From assembly GCA_007922225.1 (NCBI GenBank), contig ML679961.1, forward strand, positions 77,862,798 through 77,926,797: a stretch of 64,000 nucleotides of DNA, in the 5' to 3' direction. The stretch is from Emydura subglobosa. Taxonomy: Eukaryota > Chordata > Testudines > Chelidae. Position numbers and translations under genes: made by a program. Shown piece by piece: positions 47,440 through 58,334 of this stretch; the first letter of the stretch is position 1; every line of letters begins with the position of its first letter. The notes beneath the pieces are model-generated. The model did no database searches and was not told the DNA's origin. It worked only from the letters and a program-made list of their open reading frames with translations.

Positions 47440-49042
47440 CCATGCAAATGGTTCAAAAAGTTTATTTGAATATTTAATTTAGAAAAATCATATCTCCTAT
47501 GTGGTGTTCTATGCAAATTGGATAAAATAAATTGCGTATAAAACCCAACCCAATTCTATTAATGCAATACGACAAAGAAATTAAACCATGAGAGAGAGAA
47601 AAATATACAGTCATATGACATATACATGACATTCATTAAGGATTGTCCCAAACATTCAAGACTTGGTTTCAACATGACACCTTCTTCCTAGATACACTAT
47701 GCCATTTTATACAAAGATTTTCTGTACTCCATTGGTCCAAATTTGCAGTGCACGAAAAGTCATTGCTTAGCAACTGTGCCAGTTCCACCCTGCCATTCTC
47801 ATTTTGATCAAAAGGTGGATACAGAAAGTACATACATTTAACACGTGCATTAATTAGTTGGAACATACTATTTTCAGAAGAGACACTAACTTTTGTGATG
47901 AAGTGAACCAATTTTTAAAAGTGACAAGAACTTCAATGTCTATTTTGACAAAAAATAGGATTAGCTGCATTGTTAAGGAGAAACGTTACTGGCAGTTTCT
48001 GCTGAACGTATAAAGATGATAGTTGTCTGTGTGATTTAGAAGTGGAGACTATCTGTAAGGGTTTTAAGCTTTTTATATTAACATTTCTTGACTGAAATAT
48101 GGTTATAATGGTCTTACTACACAGCACGCCTGCCTGCCTCATTGTATGAACAAAAAGATATTTGTACACACAATACAATATAGCAACACTCTACTGCCTT
48201 TTAATCTTTAATACATTCTCACTGTAGATAATGGTACTGGTTTGGATGCCAGTTTGGGGATCCTTGAAAAAAAAACATGCATCTCCCTGTGTGAGTCAAT
48301 ACTGGAATTTTGTAAGCACTTTTGTAGCAACTTTAAAAGGGTTTTCTGAGGGGGGAGGAGAGTATCAAGAGAATAGCAAGAGCCAATGCTAAGGTGTCCA
48401 GGGGGAAAAGACAAAAGCAGTAGCACCAGAAAGTCCATGTAAGAACTAAAAGACCTCACTTTAAAAATGAAAAAACAAACAGGACTGTTTCCTTCATAAC
48501 ATTAACACATTTCCAACCATTGGCCAATAGTCAAAGTTAGGTAGTTGTCATTAACTCCCAAGTCCTTCTCATCCCTTATCCATACATTACATATGGAAAT
48601 ACAGGGGTCCCCCTACTTAAGTGGAAATGCAAATCACCTCCATAGCCATGATCTTTAGCTGACAACATTTAGTGGAAGACTAACTAGATTTAATCACTAG
48701 AAAATTCTGTTCACTTACAGATATGAGTGAAACATGCATCTTATGACAGGCAGCTAATAGTTCTTGAAATGGCATTTTATGACAATCACTAATTTGGCAA
48801 AGAATAAGGAAATACATTTCAAAATGCATAAAAACCATTACTAGGGGCCTTAGTGGGGAACGTAAGAGTTACAATATATTAGCGAATTCTGTGGCATAAA
48901 CATTTAAAAAAGCATCAGCAAAGTATTAAATATAAAAGCAATATGTATATCCCTCCATCCTCAAAAAAGCATCATGATTTGTAGTGTATTAAATCAGGTT
49001 TAATGACTATGGCATTAAGGCATAATCGGTAGACAATATTCT
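47440..49042 (-). other. CTTN: CTTN 3' untranslated region
   Basis: This continues from the CTTN stop codon to the first good minus-strand poly(A) signal (AATAAA at 47461-47466, read as TTTATT on +). A T-rich element follows just downstream. Length is about 1.6 kb, similar to what I recall for mammalian CTTN. Open frames inside it are incidental. Confidence 0.7.
47461..47466 (-). terminator. CTTN: CTTN poly(A) signal
   Basis: AATAAA on the minus strand, followed by ACTTTTTGAACC and then GGTTTTTTTTT, a typical downstream U-rich element. No better signal lies between it and the stop codon. Confidence 0.7.
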
Positions 49043-49179
49043 TTATTGCCTCAGCTCAACGTAATTGGCCGGGAAAAGCCCATATCTGCCTTTGCACACT
49101 CCTCTCCACCAGCCGTCATCAATCATTTCAATGTTCGTGATGATGTCATCTGGATCAAAGGAAATCTCATCATCACCCG
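49043..49179 (-). CDS. CTTN: CTTN terminal coding exon: SH3 domain, C-terminal part
   Basis: The exon follows CTCTTTTCAG and starts in phase 1 after the previous exon. It ends with TAA at 49043-49045. It encodes most of the cortactin SH3 domain: [20 protein letters not shown], the DGWWRG tryptophan pair and the PANYV box, ending in ELRQ. The SH3 domain binds proline-rich partners such as N-WASP, dynamin and SHANK2. The domain looks intact, with every standard ligand-binding position present. Confidence 0.97.
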
Positions 49180-49724
49180 CTGAAAAGAGAGTGGAAGAGG
49201 CAAGGTGTTTAGTTCTCACACATGAAGTTCTCCTGTGGTCAGCTTTTTCCTAGGTAATGGTATTTTTAGTAGTATGAAGTGATTAAAAAGGGAGATATGC
49301 ACAGGGGAGCCTTAGTAAGGTTAGTTACCTTCCTCTAGCTAATGCACCAAACAGGGAGGTTTAGAACAGATTAGAAGAGGTGATAATCAAAAGATTTCTC
49401 TGAGCAACAGACTCCCTCTTATTTATTTTATAGTGGCAGCTTTCACCCTAAAAGGAGAACATTCAATTCTTGTCCATTACATGCTGGGTATGCTGTTAAT
49501 CTTGTATAGTGACTGCTACCCATCACACCCAGGAAAACTTTCTATAACCATAATATTTATGTTTCTCTTTGGTGCTTGTGGGGAGAGGGGAGGTCACAAT
49601 ATCTAACTGCTAGAATTGAGCTTGATGTATTCTGGGTGGGAGGGATAGGTATTACACTAACATTGGACTAGACAGAAAGTTATTCATAGGATATAAAATT
49701 AAAGAGAACAAGAGCTGTGCTTAC
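49180..49724 (-). other. CTTN: CTTN intron before the last exon
   Basis: Donor GTAAGC after CAGGCTG, acceptor TTTTCAG. It splits the SH3 domain after the ALYDYQA segment. No other feature was seen. Confidence 0.85.
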
Positions 49725-49796
49725 CAGCCTGATAATCGTAAAGGGCAATGGCTGTAATTCCAAGTTCATTTTCATATTCATCGTAAGTATTTTCTT
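49725..49796 (-). CDS. CTTN: CTTN exon: linker and start of SH3 domain
   Basis: Encodes [20 protein letters not shown] and QA, the end of the tyrosine-rich linker and the first SH3 strand with its ALYDY motif. Donor is GTAAGC. The acceptor has two in-frame AGs three bases apart (minus strand TTTAGAAG), so the exon is 72 or 69 nt and differs by one glutamate. I used the upstream AG, which follows the pyrimidine run directly. Both keep phase 1 at each end. Confidence 0.93.
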
Positions 49797-50896
49797 CTAA
49801 AGAGGGTTAGACAAGACAGACACATTAGAGGAGTAAAACCACACTATGTAGAGATACAGCCCTCATTAATGAAAGTGTTATCTGGCACTCTTCTTCCACA
49901 TCTCCATTGTAATTTGGACCACAGACTGAAGTAAGGAAACAAGCCAGCTAACTGTGTCAGGGTGCACCCAGAAGAGGCACAATTTTGGTAATATTGGCAC
50001 AGGTTTTGATTGTTTTCTCTGATATTTTTACAACAAATTAAAAGTTGAGGTGGATGAGGAGGAGGCTGTTATAGACAGGAGCAGGAGAGGGCAGAAATGA
50101 AGCCTCACTGCTTCAGTTCAGGCAAATGTCTATAAAATGTGAACAGATCAAGGGACACGCCTGAAGAGAAATGTCATTCTCGCATGACCTTGGTGGGGGG
50201 TAAGAGACAGGCAGCTTTGAATTAGTTTACAAACAAATTGAGAAAAACAATTAGTATTACAAGATATAAAAAGTGTGTAGGATGGTACTTTTTTTCATGT
50301 ACACCCACCCACCCTAAAAAGTGACATGAAAAAAAAGGAACGAACACACACACACACACACACACACACACTCCTCCACCAGCAGATTTAGCTTTCTATG
50401 CTGAATGTCTCCGACTGCAAAAGTTAAAAGATGCATCTGTTGCTTACTTCTAAAAGCCAATTATTTGTTAGTATGATTTTCAAGATGGGTGGCCTGCAGT
50501 GGCCAAAATAAGCCTTTATTTGAAGTTCACCTTTGTATTTTTTTCCAAAGCCAATTTGTGTTACATGACATAAGTAGAAGTATGAGGATGACGCTCTCTA
50601 AACTTCAGCTAAAAACAGTACATTAGACTACACTATAGTTAGTTCAACTTTAAATCATGAATCTTATGTATTTTCAGCATTGGAAATAAGGCCCAGTCAT
50701 TATAAAGGCAGGTCAGCGTTCTGCTTTACTGTATTTACCCTTTCATTTGATACCAGCACATTTAAATTAAAAAATAAAATGTTAACAACTTTGACTACAT
50801 TGTTGTCCAAAGCAGTGAGCGGGACATATCAGCACAATTATTCACTGACTCACTGCCGACCATTAAGGTATCAAATCAGAAATAAGAGCACCCTAC
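49797..50896 (-). other. CTTN: CTTN intron with (CA)n microsatellite
   Basis: Canonical GTAGGG donor. Apart from the CA run at 50344-50371 and an AT-rich segment I see nothing notable. Confidence 0.8.
50344..50371. repeat. (CA)n microsatellite
   Basis: About fourteen uninterrupted CA units within a CTTN intron. Confidence 0.9.
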
Positions 50897-51086
50897 CTGC
50901 TTGATAGAGATCTCCTGTCCCTGCCACTTCATAGACGGTCTCTGGTTCATATTCTGACTCCCGCTGACTGATTGCTTCTTGATAGTCTGACTCTTCAGTT
51001 TTGTAGCTGGATTCTGGCTGATGTACAGTTGAATACGTTGTACTGGAACTCTTGTAGGTAGGTTCTGATTCATATGAAGCTGCATC
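50897..51086 (-). CDS. CTTN: CTTN exon: tyrosine-rich regulatory linker
   Basis: A 190-nt exon between TTTTTCTAG and GTAGGG. It encodes DAASYESEPTYKSSSTTYST, then sections with SDYQEA, YEPETVYEV and GDLYQA. In mammalian cortactin this linker carries the Src/Abl-family tyrosines (human Y421, Y470 and Y486). The SDYQEA and ETVYEV contexts line up with the second and third, and the first lies at the junction with the preceding exon (SSPVYE-DAAS). The linker is less conserved than the repeats and SH3 domain, as expected for a disordered segment. Confidence 0.94.
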
Positions 51087-51982
51087 CTAGAAAAACAAAG
51101 GTGAAACTTCCCAGGGTCACATAAGAAGCACATCAAACACAATGTCACTAGTGCAGAAGAGAAGCTCCTAGGTACTGAGTTTTAGTACTGAATGCGAACT
51201 ATGGAGAACATTTCAATTGAAAACAGCAATATTCAATACTTTAAGACAATAGTGTATACATGTGCAGGATTGTCTTGAGGTCACGATAGGTGTGATTATA
51301 ATCAAACAGAACAGCTCAGCTATTCTACAAGTATCAAGTTAATCTGCCATCATTAAGATTCAGGAACCAGTGACATGATACCTTAAAACCTCTAGATACC
51401 ACTACAACAGGTGCATTACAACTAAGGAGACAAGAATATATGTCTGTAATGTCAACAGGTCCACTGGGTAAATATTTTCATATCGCTAATAAATGTTGGT
51501 TTATGATGTACACAAAAGTCTATTCCTCATTATTAGACACTCTTTTTGCATAGTGTATTTAGATTTTACTCATTTATGACAAAAATAATCACATTAATAC
51601 TAGGAAGAATAAACATACCTCACTTGATTTCAAATTTTACCCTTAAAGGCTGAAATCTAATATTAACTGTTATAAGAATGCCATTTCTCACATTAACCCC
51701 TTATTAATTTTTCAGTAGGAGAGAAAAATCCATGGATACAATGATACCTATATACCCCCCTATAATCCCTATATTGACACATCCAGCTATGAAACCCAAA
51801 CTCCATGATCCATGTGCTAGAACCTTCTACAAGAAGGCAGCGGCTTACCATTAACTATGGATCATCTTTATTTGATAGCAAAGCCACAAAATATTACCAA
51901 CAAATATAAAGCCTGTGCATTACAGAAATATGTTTAGGACAAGCTTCCTCTATTTAGGCTACTAATTATGATTTTAACTAAC
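51087..51982 (-). other. CTTN: CTTN intron
   Basis: GTTAGT donor, TTCTAG acceptor. About 0.9 kb, no recognised repeat. Confidence 0.8.
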
Positions 51983-52072
51983 CTCATAAACTGGGCTTGA
52001 GGGCAGCTTCTCATCAGCCGGCTCTGGGGTGGGAGATGGAGGTGGAGTTTGTTTTTTGGCTTTAGCTTGTTC
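51983..52072 (-). CDS. CTTN: CTTN exon: proline-rich region
   Basis: A 90-nt exon, phase 0 on both sides, encoding [20 protein letters not shown] and [10 protein letters not shown]. The two Ser-Pro sites (PPPSP and PSSP) match the ERK sites of mammalian cortactin (human S405 and S418), and VYE ends on the first Src-target tyrosine. Skipping this exon would keep the frame. Confidence 0.95.
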
Positions 52073-53689
52073 CTTTATCAAAAAGAAAAAGTGATTAAAC
52101 CGTAGTTTGAACAGTGTTTAATGCCAAGACAGTGAACAAGAAGCAGTGTGGGTGCAATGACCAGCGTTCTCAAACTAACTCTACAAAGTGTGGTGACAAA
52201 GGGTGGTTTTGTAACTTGAAAAAACAGCATCGAACTAATTGCATAATGAAACCTGCGTATTTTCTTTAGATTGTCTGTAAAGTGTGTGAATAAATAGGGC
52301 AGATAAGAGAAAGAACAATTTATGGAGGTTACCTGTAGTTATAGACAAACATATGCAGAAGGAGCACCTGATTCTGCTCTTTGGAACATTTCCTTAGGAT
52401 CTGTAGGTTATCTGTATTCACTATTTTTAATTCATGAACCAGGCTTCAAATTGCATTTTAATGCAAGTGCAGGGAACTTGATACCACATGTTCTAGTTAC
52501 AAAACTGACATGTCATTTTTGATGAGAAACAAACCTTTAAGCTTTCCCTGGCATGTTAACCAGCTGACAAAGCAACAGGCTTTGAATAGCTAGGACAGAA
52601 TTAAACCCACCACAATGCTGTGGCCTGAATTTCCAGAAGGTTTCCACATGGTGTACATAAAAGCAACAACACCACCACATTCTGCTACATGGAGCGTGCA
52701 TCTCGGACAGACAGGCAATTTGGAGCTACACACAGTCCACTGCAGGCTATATTGCTCCTTGTTCAGGAGCAATCTTCAGCCATAGGGATACATGAATCTT
52801 TTGGGTTAATTTTGGACCAAGGCAGGATATTAAAGTACAGGAGAGTTAATATTACCTGCATAAAATAAAAGGGTTATAAAAGTTAGACATTGCCAGCTAG
52901 TTAGTGTTTGCCTCTTTATCTGCAATATTCAGGAGTAATTGCTTCTGCCATTTAACAACAGAAATTAACATGTCTGCCTTGTGTTTAATTCTTCTCACTA
53001 ATTAATAGACATTTTCAGGAGCATGCAGTACTCCAAGAACAGAAGTATCTGCTCTTTGCAGAGCCACAAACAGTATCTTTTCTTTTTACTGCTCTCTTAT
53101 GATAAAAATGGCATTTTTCACAATTAAAAAAAAAAAAAAGGAAGAGAGTGAGGACTGGGAGATTGTGTTTTTCAATTCTTTATAAAAAATTAGCAATATC
53201 AAGCCCCATCTTCCCTGTAAGACATTCTGAAGAAATCCCAGCCTACATCTGAAAGGCTTATACAGAAACTTTTGCTCCTCATTGTTTGTCAAGAATCTGA
53301 GTTAAACAAGCGTAACCAAGACACAAGAACAAGAGTCTTGAACAATGGCCCAGCTTGAAGAAGAACTCAACACACTAGTGCTGAGCTCTTTTGAAAAATC
53401 TGCCTCGATGTGAACAAGCCTCTCCTTTCTTTGCAATTGCTCAGGTTTTAGTATCTAGCAGAGTCTTCTCAGAGAGTTCTATAGCAATAAGGACTTCAAG
53501 ACCTGAAATTTATGATGTAAAGATGAACAAGCAAGCAGAAAAAAAGCAGAGAAAAGTTAGAGGTGTTTTTGATGCATTACAAAGAAGCAAAATAAGGTAG
53601 AAAATTTTCTTTTACAGTTCACCTTTGAAGTTCTGTAATTATTATTTTATATGTAATATTTTGTAGCATTAGATTGACTTCCTGCAGTG

Positions 53690-53880
53690 TGACCAATAGA
53701 GAGGTTTCTCAGATTCCCAGTCCTAGCTCTGGCATTGACTGTGTAATTTTGGGTAAGCTGTTTAAACTGAGTGCCTGAGTTTCCTTACCTCTACAAATGA
53801 AGTGGGGATACAGAAATTGATCCACCTTTGAAAAAGGTTTTATGTTCTATGAATGAAGAGCACTGGAAAAGTGCCAAGTA
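53690..53880 (+). repeat. MIR-type SINE fragment
   Basis: TCCTAGCTCTGGCATTGACT, GGGTAAGCTGTTTAAACTG, CTGAGTTTCCTTACCTCTAC and a GTGGGGATA-like core follow MIR order. It is antisense to CTTN. Confidence 0.55.
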
Positions 53881-54729
53881 TATTACATTACATTGAAACA
53901 AGTGTAAAATAAGTGAAATTCTCTGTTTAAAGATAGCACCAAGACACTTTCAACCTGAGTTAGCAGCCTCAAATGTTTAAATACAGTTTGAATTAGGTGT
54001 TCTTTAAAATGGCTACATGCATCTCAGACTTGTAGTTTCATATTTTAGATGCTAACAGCGTAATTGCTTTTCCATATAACATTTACGATGCTTAAAATAT
54101 GTCTTGCCAAGCAGCCCAGAGCTGGGTTTCTGCTACCGTAAATTGCTCGACATGAAGCTTGGATTAGAAAGCAACTTCGAGCCTTTGAGGCTAACAATCA
54201 TTAGGAACTGGACGATTCGAGAGAGCATTTAAAGAAAAATGCCCTGAACATCATCCTAACAAAAAGTAAAATGAGCATAAGAGCCATGTAACCGACAAAA
54301 GCAATGAGGCAATTAGCTGAAGCAGTCTAAAATGAGAGATCATCCTTTGATTGGAGAGACAGGAGTAGGAGAATTTGCATTCATGCCCTAGGAAACCTAT
54401 ACTGCAAAAATCAGTGGTTCAATTGTAAATTCAGAAGGTTATCTGCTATTAAAGATTAGACTATACATACACTAGTTGTATGTTTCTTTGCTTAGACATA
54501 GCTTGGGTTACGTGACACACTATGAATTTATTTCGTGATATTTTAAATCTCTCTTTCATACCATTGAACTAGAATGTAACACACTAATTTTTAGATGTTT
54601 TAAATCTATGCAGTGCTGGACTGAGAGCCCTGGAGGCAGATGACCTCAATCCATGGGAAGCCATGCGTGATTTCCTTGTCCTAACTTACAATACCCCACA
54701 GAGATGAGACGGTAGTTCATTCTCTAGAT

Positions 54730-54998
54730 CAGCGGTTCTCAACCGGTGGTATGCGTACCACCGGTGGTACTTCGAAGAAGGCTGAGTGGTACGCAAGCTG
54801 TACTGCGCCGCCGAATCTGCCGCCGGAAGTACCCACCCACCCACCCTCGCGGAACCCTGCCACCGAAAAGGGGCAAACGGCGGAAGGGTTTCGGCAGAGG
54901 GCATTGTTTCCCCCATGTAACCTGCCGCCGCCGCAAGTCCCGCCACCCCCTTTTTTCCCCGAGTGGTACTCAGGGGAAAAAAAGGTTGAGAACCACTG
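54730..54998. mobile_element. Non-autonomous hAT element with perfect 8-bp target duplication
   Basis: Begins CAGCGGTTCTCAACCGG and ends AAGGTTGAGAACCACTG, with inverted ends. It is flanked by identical CTCTAGAT (54722-54729 and 54999-55006). The interior is GC- and CpG-rich compared with the AT-rich intron around it, a sign of relatively recent insertion. Frames in it on both strands are chance. Confidence 0.85.
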
Positions 54999-55590
54999 CT
55001 CTAGATCCATTCAATCCTTGGCCTCTATTGAGATTGCTAACAAGAATGGTTATTTGTGTAACATGGTGGCCCGTCCTCTAAAGAGATAAGACTGAGACCA
55101 CCAACTCATTTCCCAGGAATGGCAACTACCTACCTCACCTGGATTTCCTTCAATATCCTAGACATGAAAGAATATTTATTGCTAACATTCAAACCATCCA
55201 GTCCCATTAATAGGGGAGAGTCATGACTACTCAGTTAATAGAACTGCCTAATTTAAAACCATCCACATTTCCAGAATTACTCTGTTCTATGGAGCATGTC
55301 GAGGTTAAGCAACTTTTTCTCAATTTCCAGCTCTAGGATTCTGTTAGCCACTCGGAGGTAATTTTTATAGCTCTTGTGGGTGTCCAACTGTGTGTCTGGA
55401 GGTGCAGTTTTTGCCCTGGCCCCCAGGTTAAGTACTAGCACCAGTATATTTAAACTCCCAAGTCTAGCGAAAGATAAAGAAAGGAGCGTGGGTTTTTTTT
55501 GTTTTTTAAAGAGGATACACCCTTCTCCTCTCCTACTACACACTCAAAAATCACCAGAGTTTGCCTAAAAGGGCTTTGAATCTTACTGAC

Positions 55591-55739
55591 TTCTAGCTTC
55601 CTTCTGTCTTGCTCCTGTTCTTGCTTCTCCTGGGCCATTCTTTGTGCTCTCTCTGCTTCTGCTTTCCTTCTGTCTTCCTGCTCCTTTTCCTTGGCTAGGT
55701 TTTCAAAGTTCGCTCGGATGTTGCTTGTTTTATTATTCA
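55591..55739 (-). CDS. CTTN: CTTN exon: charged helical region
   Basis: A 149-nt exon entering in phase 1 and leaving in phase 0. It encodes [20 protein letters not shown] and a run of K/E/R/Q residues ([21 protein letters not shown]), the alpha-helical segment that follows the actin-binding repeats. The donor was chosen as GAA|GTCAGT, since only this joins the next exon in the order expected for cortactin (KLE-EQAKAK). Confidence 0.94.
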
Positions 55740-55899
55740 CTGTAACATTACAAAGATTTTTTTTTTTTTTTTTTTTAAATTCAGGATCAAAATTAAAACC
55801 AGAAAAAAAGAAGTGTGCTACTTACACAGAATCTCTGCAAGGTGCTACACTGGAGTCAGTTTACAGTCAGAATTCATCGTGGGGGGCACACACTTCATC

Positions 55900-56490
55900 A
55901 TGAGGGTTCTTTGCATTCCTTCAGCCCCTCCCTACCCCCCACAAGCTCCCTGTGCGCCATCCTCCCATCATCCTCTCTTGCAGGGAATCCCTACCTCACG
56001 GCAGGGGCTCTGTGTCCCTCATGTTCCACTCCCTCCACATCACTGGATCCCATTCCTTCCTCCCCCACCATAGCAGGGGCTTTATGTCATGCCCAGTCTT
56101 CATTTCCCTCCTCTAGATTCCCTCCCCACCATACCCTGCCAGGTCCCCATTTTCCCCTTCCCATGGATCCTCAATTAACCTTCCCCATCTCCATTTCATC
56201 CCCTTTTCTGGGGCTTCATTTTTCCTTCCCCTCTTCATTTCCTTTGACTCTGGGTCCCTACTTCCAGCCCAACCCATTCAGTTTCTGCTTTCCTCATCAT
56301 CCCTACTCTCCATCCACCCGTGGATTCCTGTTCCCCCAAATTGCCACATCCACTCCCCTCTCTGCCTCCAGATACCTGCTTCCGCCCGCCTCTTGCCCTC
56401 ACTCCTTTCCAGGGCACTGCTTCCTCATTCCCTGCTTCCCTCACCAGTGTAGCCCCATCTCTCTGGGGACTCTGTTGCTTTCCCACCGCA
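55900..56490. repeat. Pyrimidine-rich low-complexity block
   Basis: About 600 bp of C/T-rich sequence on the + strand with loosely repeated units such as GCAGGGGCTCTGTGTCCCTC (55999) and GCAGGGGCTTTATGTCATGC (56072). A long stop-free frame arises from the composition and has no domain. It is probably a decayed repeat. Confidence 0.4.
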
Positions 56491-57678
56491 AATTCTTCCG
56501 GTTAGGTTTTCTTATTTCTGTTAAGAGTCCAGGTTACACTCGCCCCATGCAGTGAGTAGAGCTGCTGCCTCCAATACATGTAGGCAGTAGCAGGGGGCAC
56601 TAGGGATTCCTGGGATGTGGTGTTCCAAAGTTATCAAATTACAGATATACAGACAAATGCCACTGATTTGAGTGTAGAGCTCCATATCTTTTGACTAATT
56701 AAAGACAGTCACTGTTGTAGCAGCTCCTCTTGGTATAAATTCAATGAGTTTTTGCCAGCTGAAGAGCAATTAGTTCCCCTGCCATCCCAAATACATGCTA
56801 ACAATGTGAAAAAAATTTAAAATGCAGTTTTCAATAAGAGATCTGACACAGAAGTACAGTAGCATCAGTATTACAGCTTTTTAAGAGAGCTGTTATTTAC
56901 ATCTAAGTAAATTACAGTTCTTAAGATTCTTTAAGCTCTGATTCTACAAGCCCTTCTTCTGCAACAATGTGGTTCAGCACCTCCCTTTTTGTCACATTTC
57001 AAAGTCTTGGGGGGAGAAGGGAGAGGGGAGATGGGACTGCTCAGATATAGTATCTCAGCAGCTACACTGCTAATAGTCAAAATACCACACTCCTCTGCCC
57101 CTTGTTCTCCCTCCCCTCACTTGTCAAGGTCAAGAAATATTCTCTGTTCCAAGATTCATTCAAAGCATGTGGCCTAGGCCTGCAAACCATCTGTTTGAAC
57201 TCACTGATTTTAATGGGTGCTCCATGCATACAATAGGCTTACAGGATCAGGCCCAGAGACTTCTGAGGACTTAAGTAGGACTTGGGCAGTGCCAAGGCTT
57301 TGTTCTAGCCCTAGTACAATTGGACCCTTAAGTCACAATGTTCTGTTTGTTCCCTATTTGGAGTGCCGGAAAGGTGGCTGTTCAAACAATTCTGGAGTGA
57401 GTATTTGTGACATTCTGAAAACTAAAATTAACTCAACCCAGTGTTTGTAGAAAGCAAAATCAGACTACTAAGTAAAGCCAGTCAATATTTATTCAGGCCA
57501 AATATTTCTACGCAAGAAAGTGCCTTCTTGGAAGGGGGACTACAGAGCTGGAAGTCTCTTTTAGGCAGCCTGCCATAAACTGGCATTTGGAGAGAGGGCA
57601 GGATGAATAGAGGAAAAAAATCAATTAGCTAACATGAACTGGCATGTAACGTCAACACTACTTACCTTTGACCTTTGT

Positions 57679-57873
57679 AAGGTCTTGTCTAGATGAGAAA
57701 GTTGTGCTGGTTTAAGTCAGTTTAGAAGCCAAACTTAGCCAACATGACCTCAGTTGATATAAGTGACTCTCAAACTGAAACAGAGCATCTACACAAGATG
57801 TTGCGCAGATTTTAACTAAGTCTGTTTCGAAACTAATTAAATCAGTATAGTTTTCTCATGTAGATAAGGCCTA
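57679..57873. mobile_element. Palindromic MITE with TCTAGATGAGAAA/TCTACATGAGAAA ends
   Basis: The left end AAGGTCTTGTCTAGATGAGA and the right end (reverse complement TAGGCCTTATCTACATGAGA) are inverted over about 35 bases. 195 bp, no coding capacity. Terminal motif related to those at 101, 27198 and 29284. Confidence 0.6.
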
Positions 57874-58264
57874 AGATGTCTAGCCCATTCTAGAGAAGCT
57901 TAGCACAGTTGCAGCTGGTGTGAGAATGGAGATGCTTTTTATTTTCTTCATGCTGTTTCTTCTCCCTCACAAGGAAACAGCGTATTGTTTAAATGCAACT
58001 CTAATTTGGACTCAACTGTTAATACTGAAGGGAAATGAGTGTCACCTGTCCATTCACAGAGAGGAGACTCTACAGTCAGAGCAAAATATGATGTATGTTC
58101 GTGTTACTGATCCACAAATGTCAGAGAAAGGAAGCTTGGATTCTTACTCATTAGCACCAAAGGGGGTGAAGTAACCTGGGGGATGCCAGGGTAAAGTGAC
58201 CCACCTTCTACAGCCACTGAGAGAAACATAAAAAGGGATTCTGTAATTAAGAATGTAATCTTAC

Positions 58265-58334
58265 CAGCTTCTACTGGCTTGGTCTTCTGGTAAGTTGATG
58301 ACAGTTTCTCAATATCTTCAAAAGTCGATGCATT
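58265..58334 (-). CDS. CTTN: CTTN exon: end of the repeat region
   Basis: A 70-nt exon encoding NASTFEDIEKLSSTYQKTKP and VEA, the stretch right after the incomplete seventh repeat. Enters in phase 0, leaves in phase 1. Canonical GTAAGA donor. Confidence 0.93.

Larger units (their letters stand above)
52073..55590 (-). other. CTTN: CTTN intron with MIR fragment and hAT element
   Basis: 3.5 kb. The donor is GTCAGT (not the strong GTAAGA three bases beyond it, which would break the frame) and the acceptor is GATAAAG. It contains a MIR piece (53690-53880) and a hAT element with a perfect target duplication (54730-54998). The rest is unremarkable. Confidence 0.8.
55740..58264 (-). other. CTTN: CTTN intron with pyrimidine-rich block and MITE
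   Basis: Donor GTAAGATT, acceptor GTTACAG preceded by a T22 run on + (55757-55778). Contains the pyrimidine-rich block 55900-56490 and a MITE (57679-57873). Confidence 0.8.

Noticed and set aside
47669..48459. Minus-strand frames of 80-83 codons
   Set aside because: They lie in the CTTN 3' UTR after the stop codon and have no domain.
54686..55089. Overlapping frames of 65-112 codons on both strands
   Set aside because: They lie inside the GC-rich hAT element at 54730-54998 and have no domain.
55815..56555. Long stop-free frame (246 codons) on the + strand in a CTTN intron
   Set aside because: It lies in C/T-rich low-complexity sequence, gives mostly Pro/Ser/Phe/Leu and has no domain or exon signals. 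Composition explains it.
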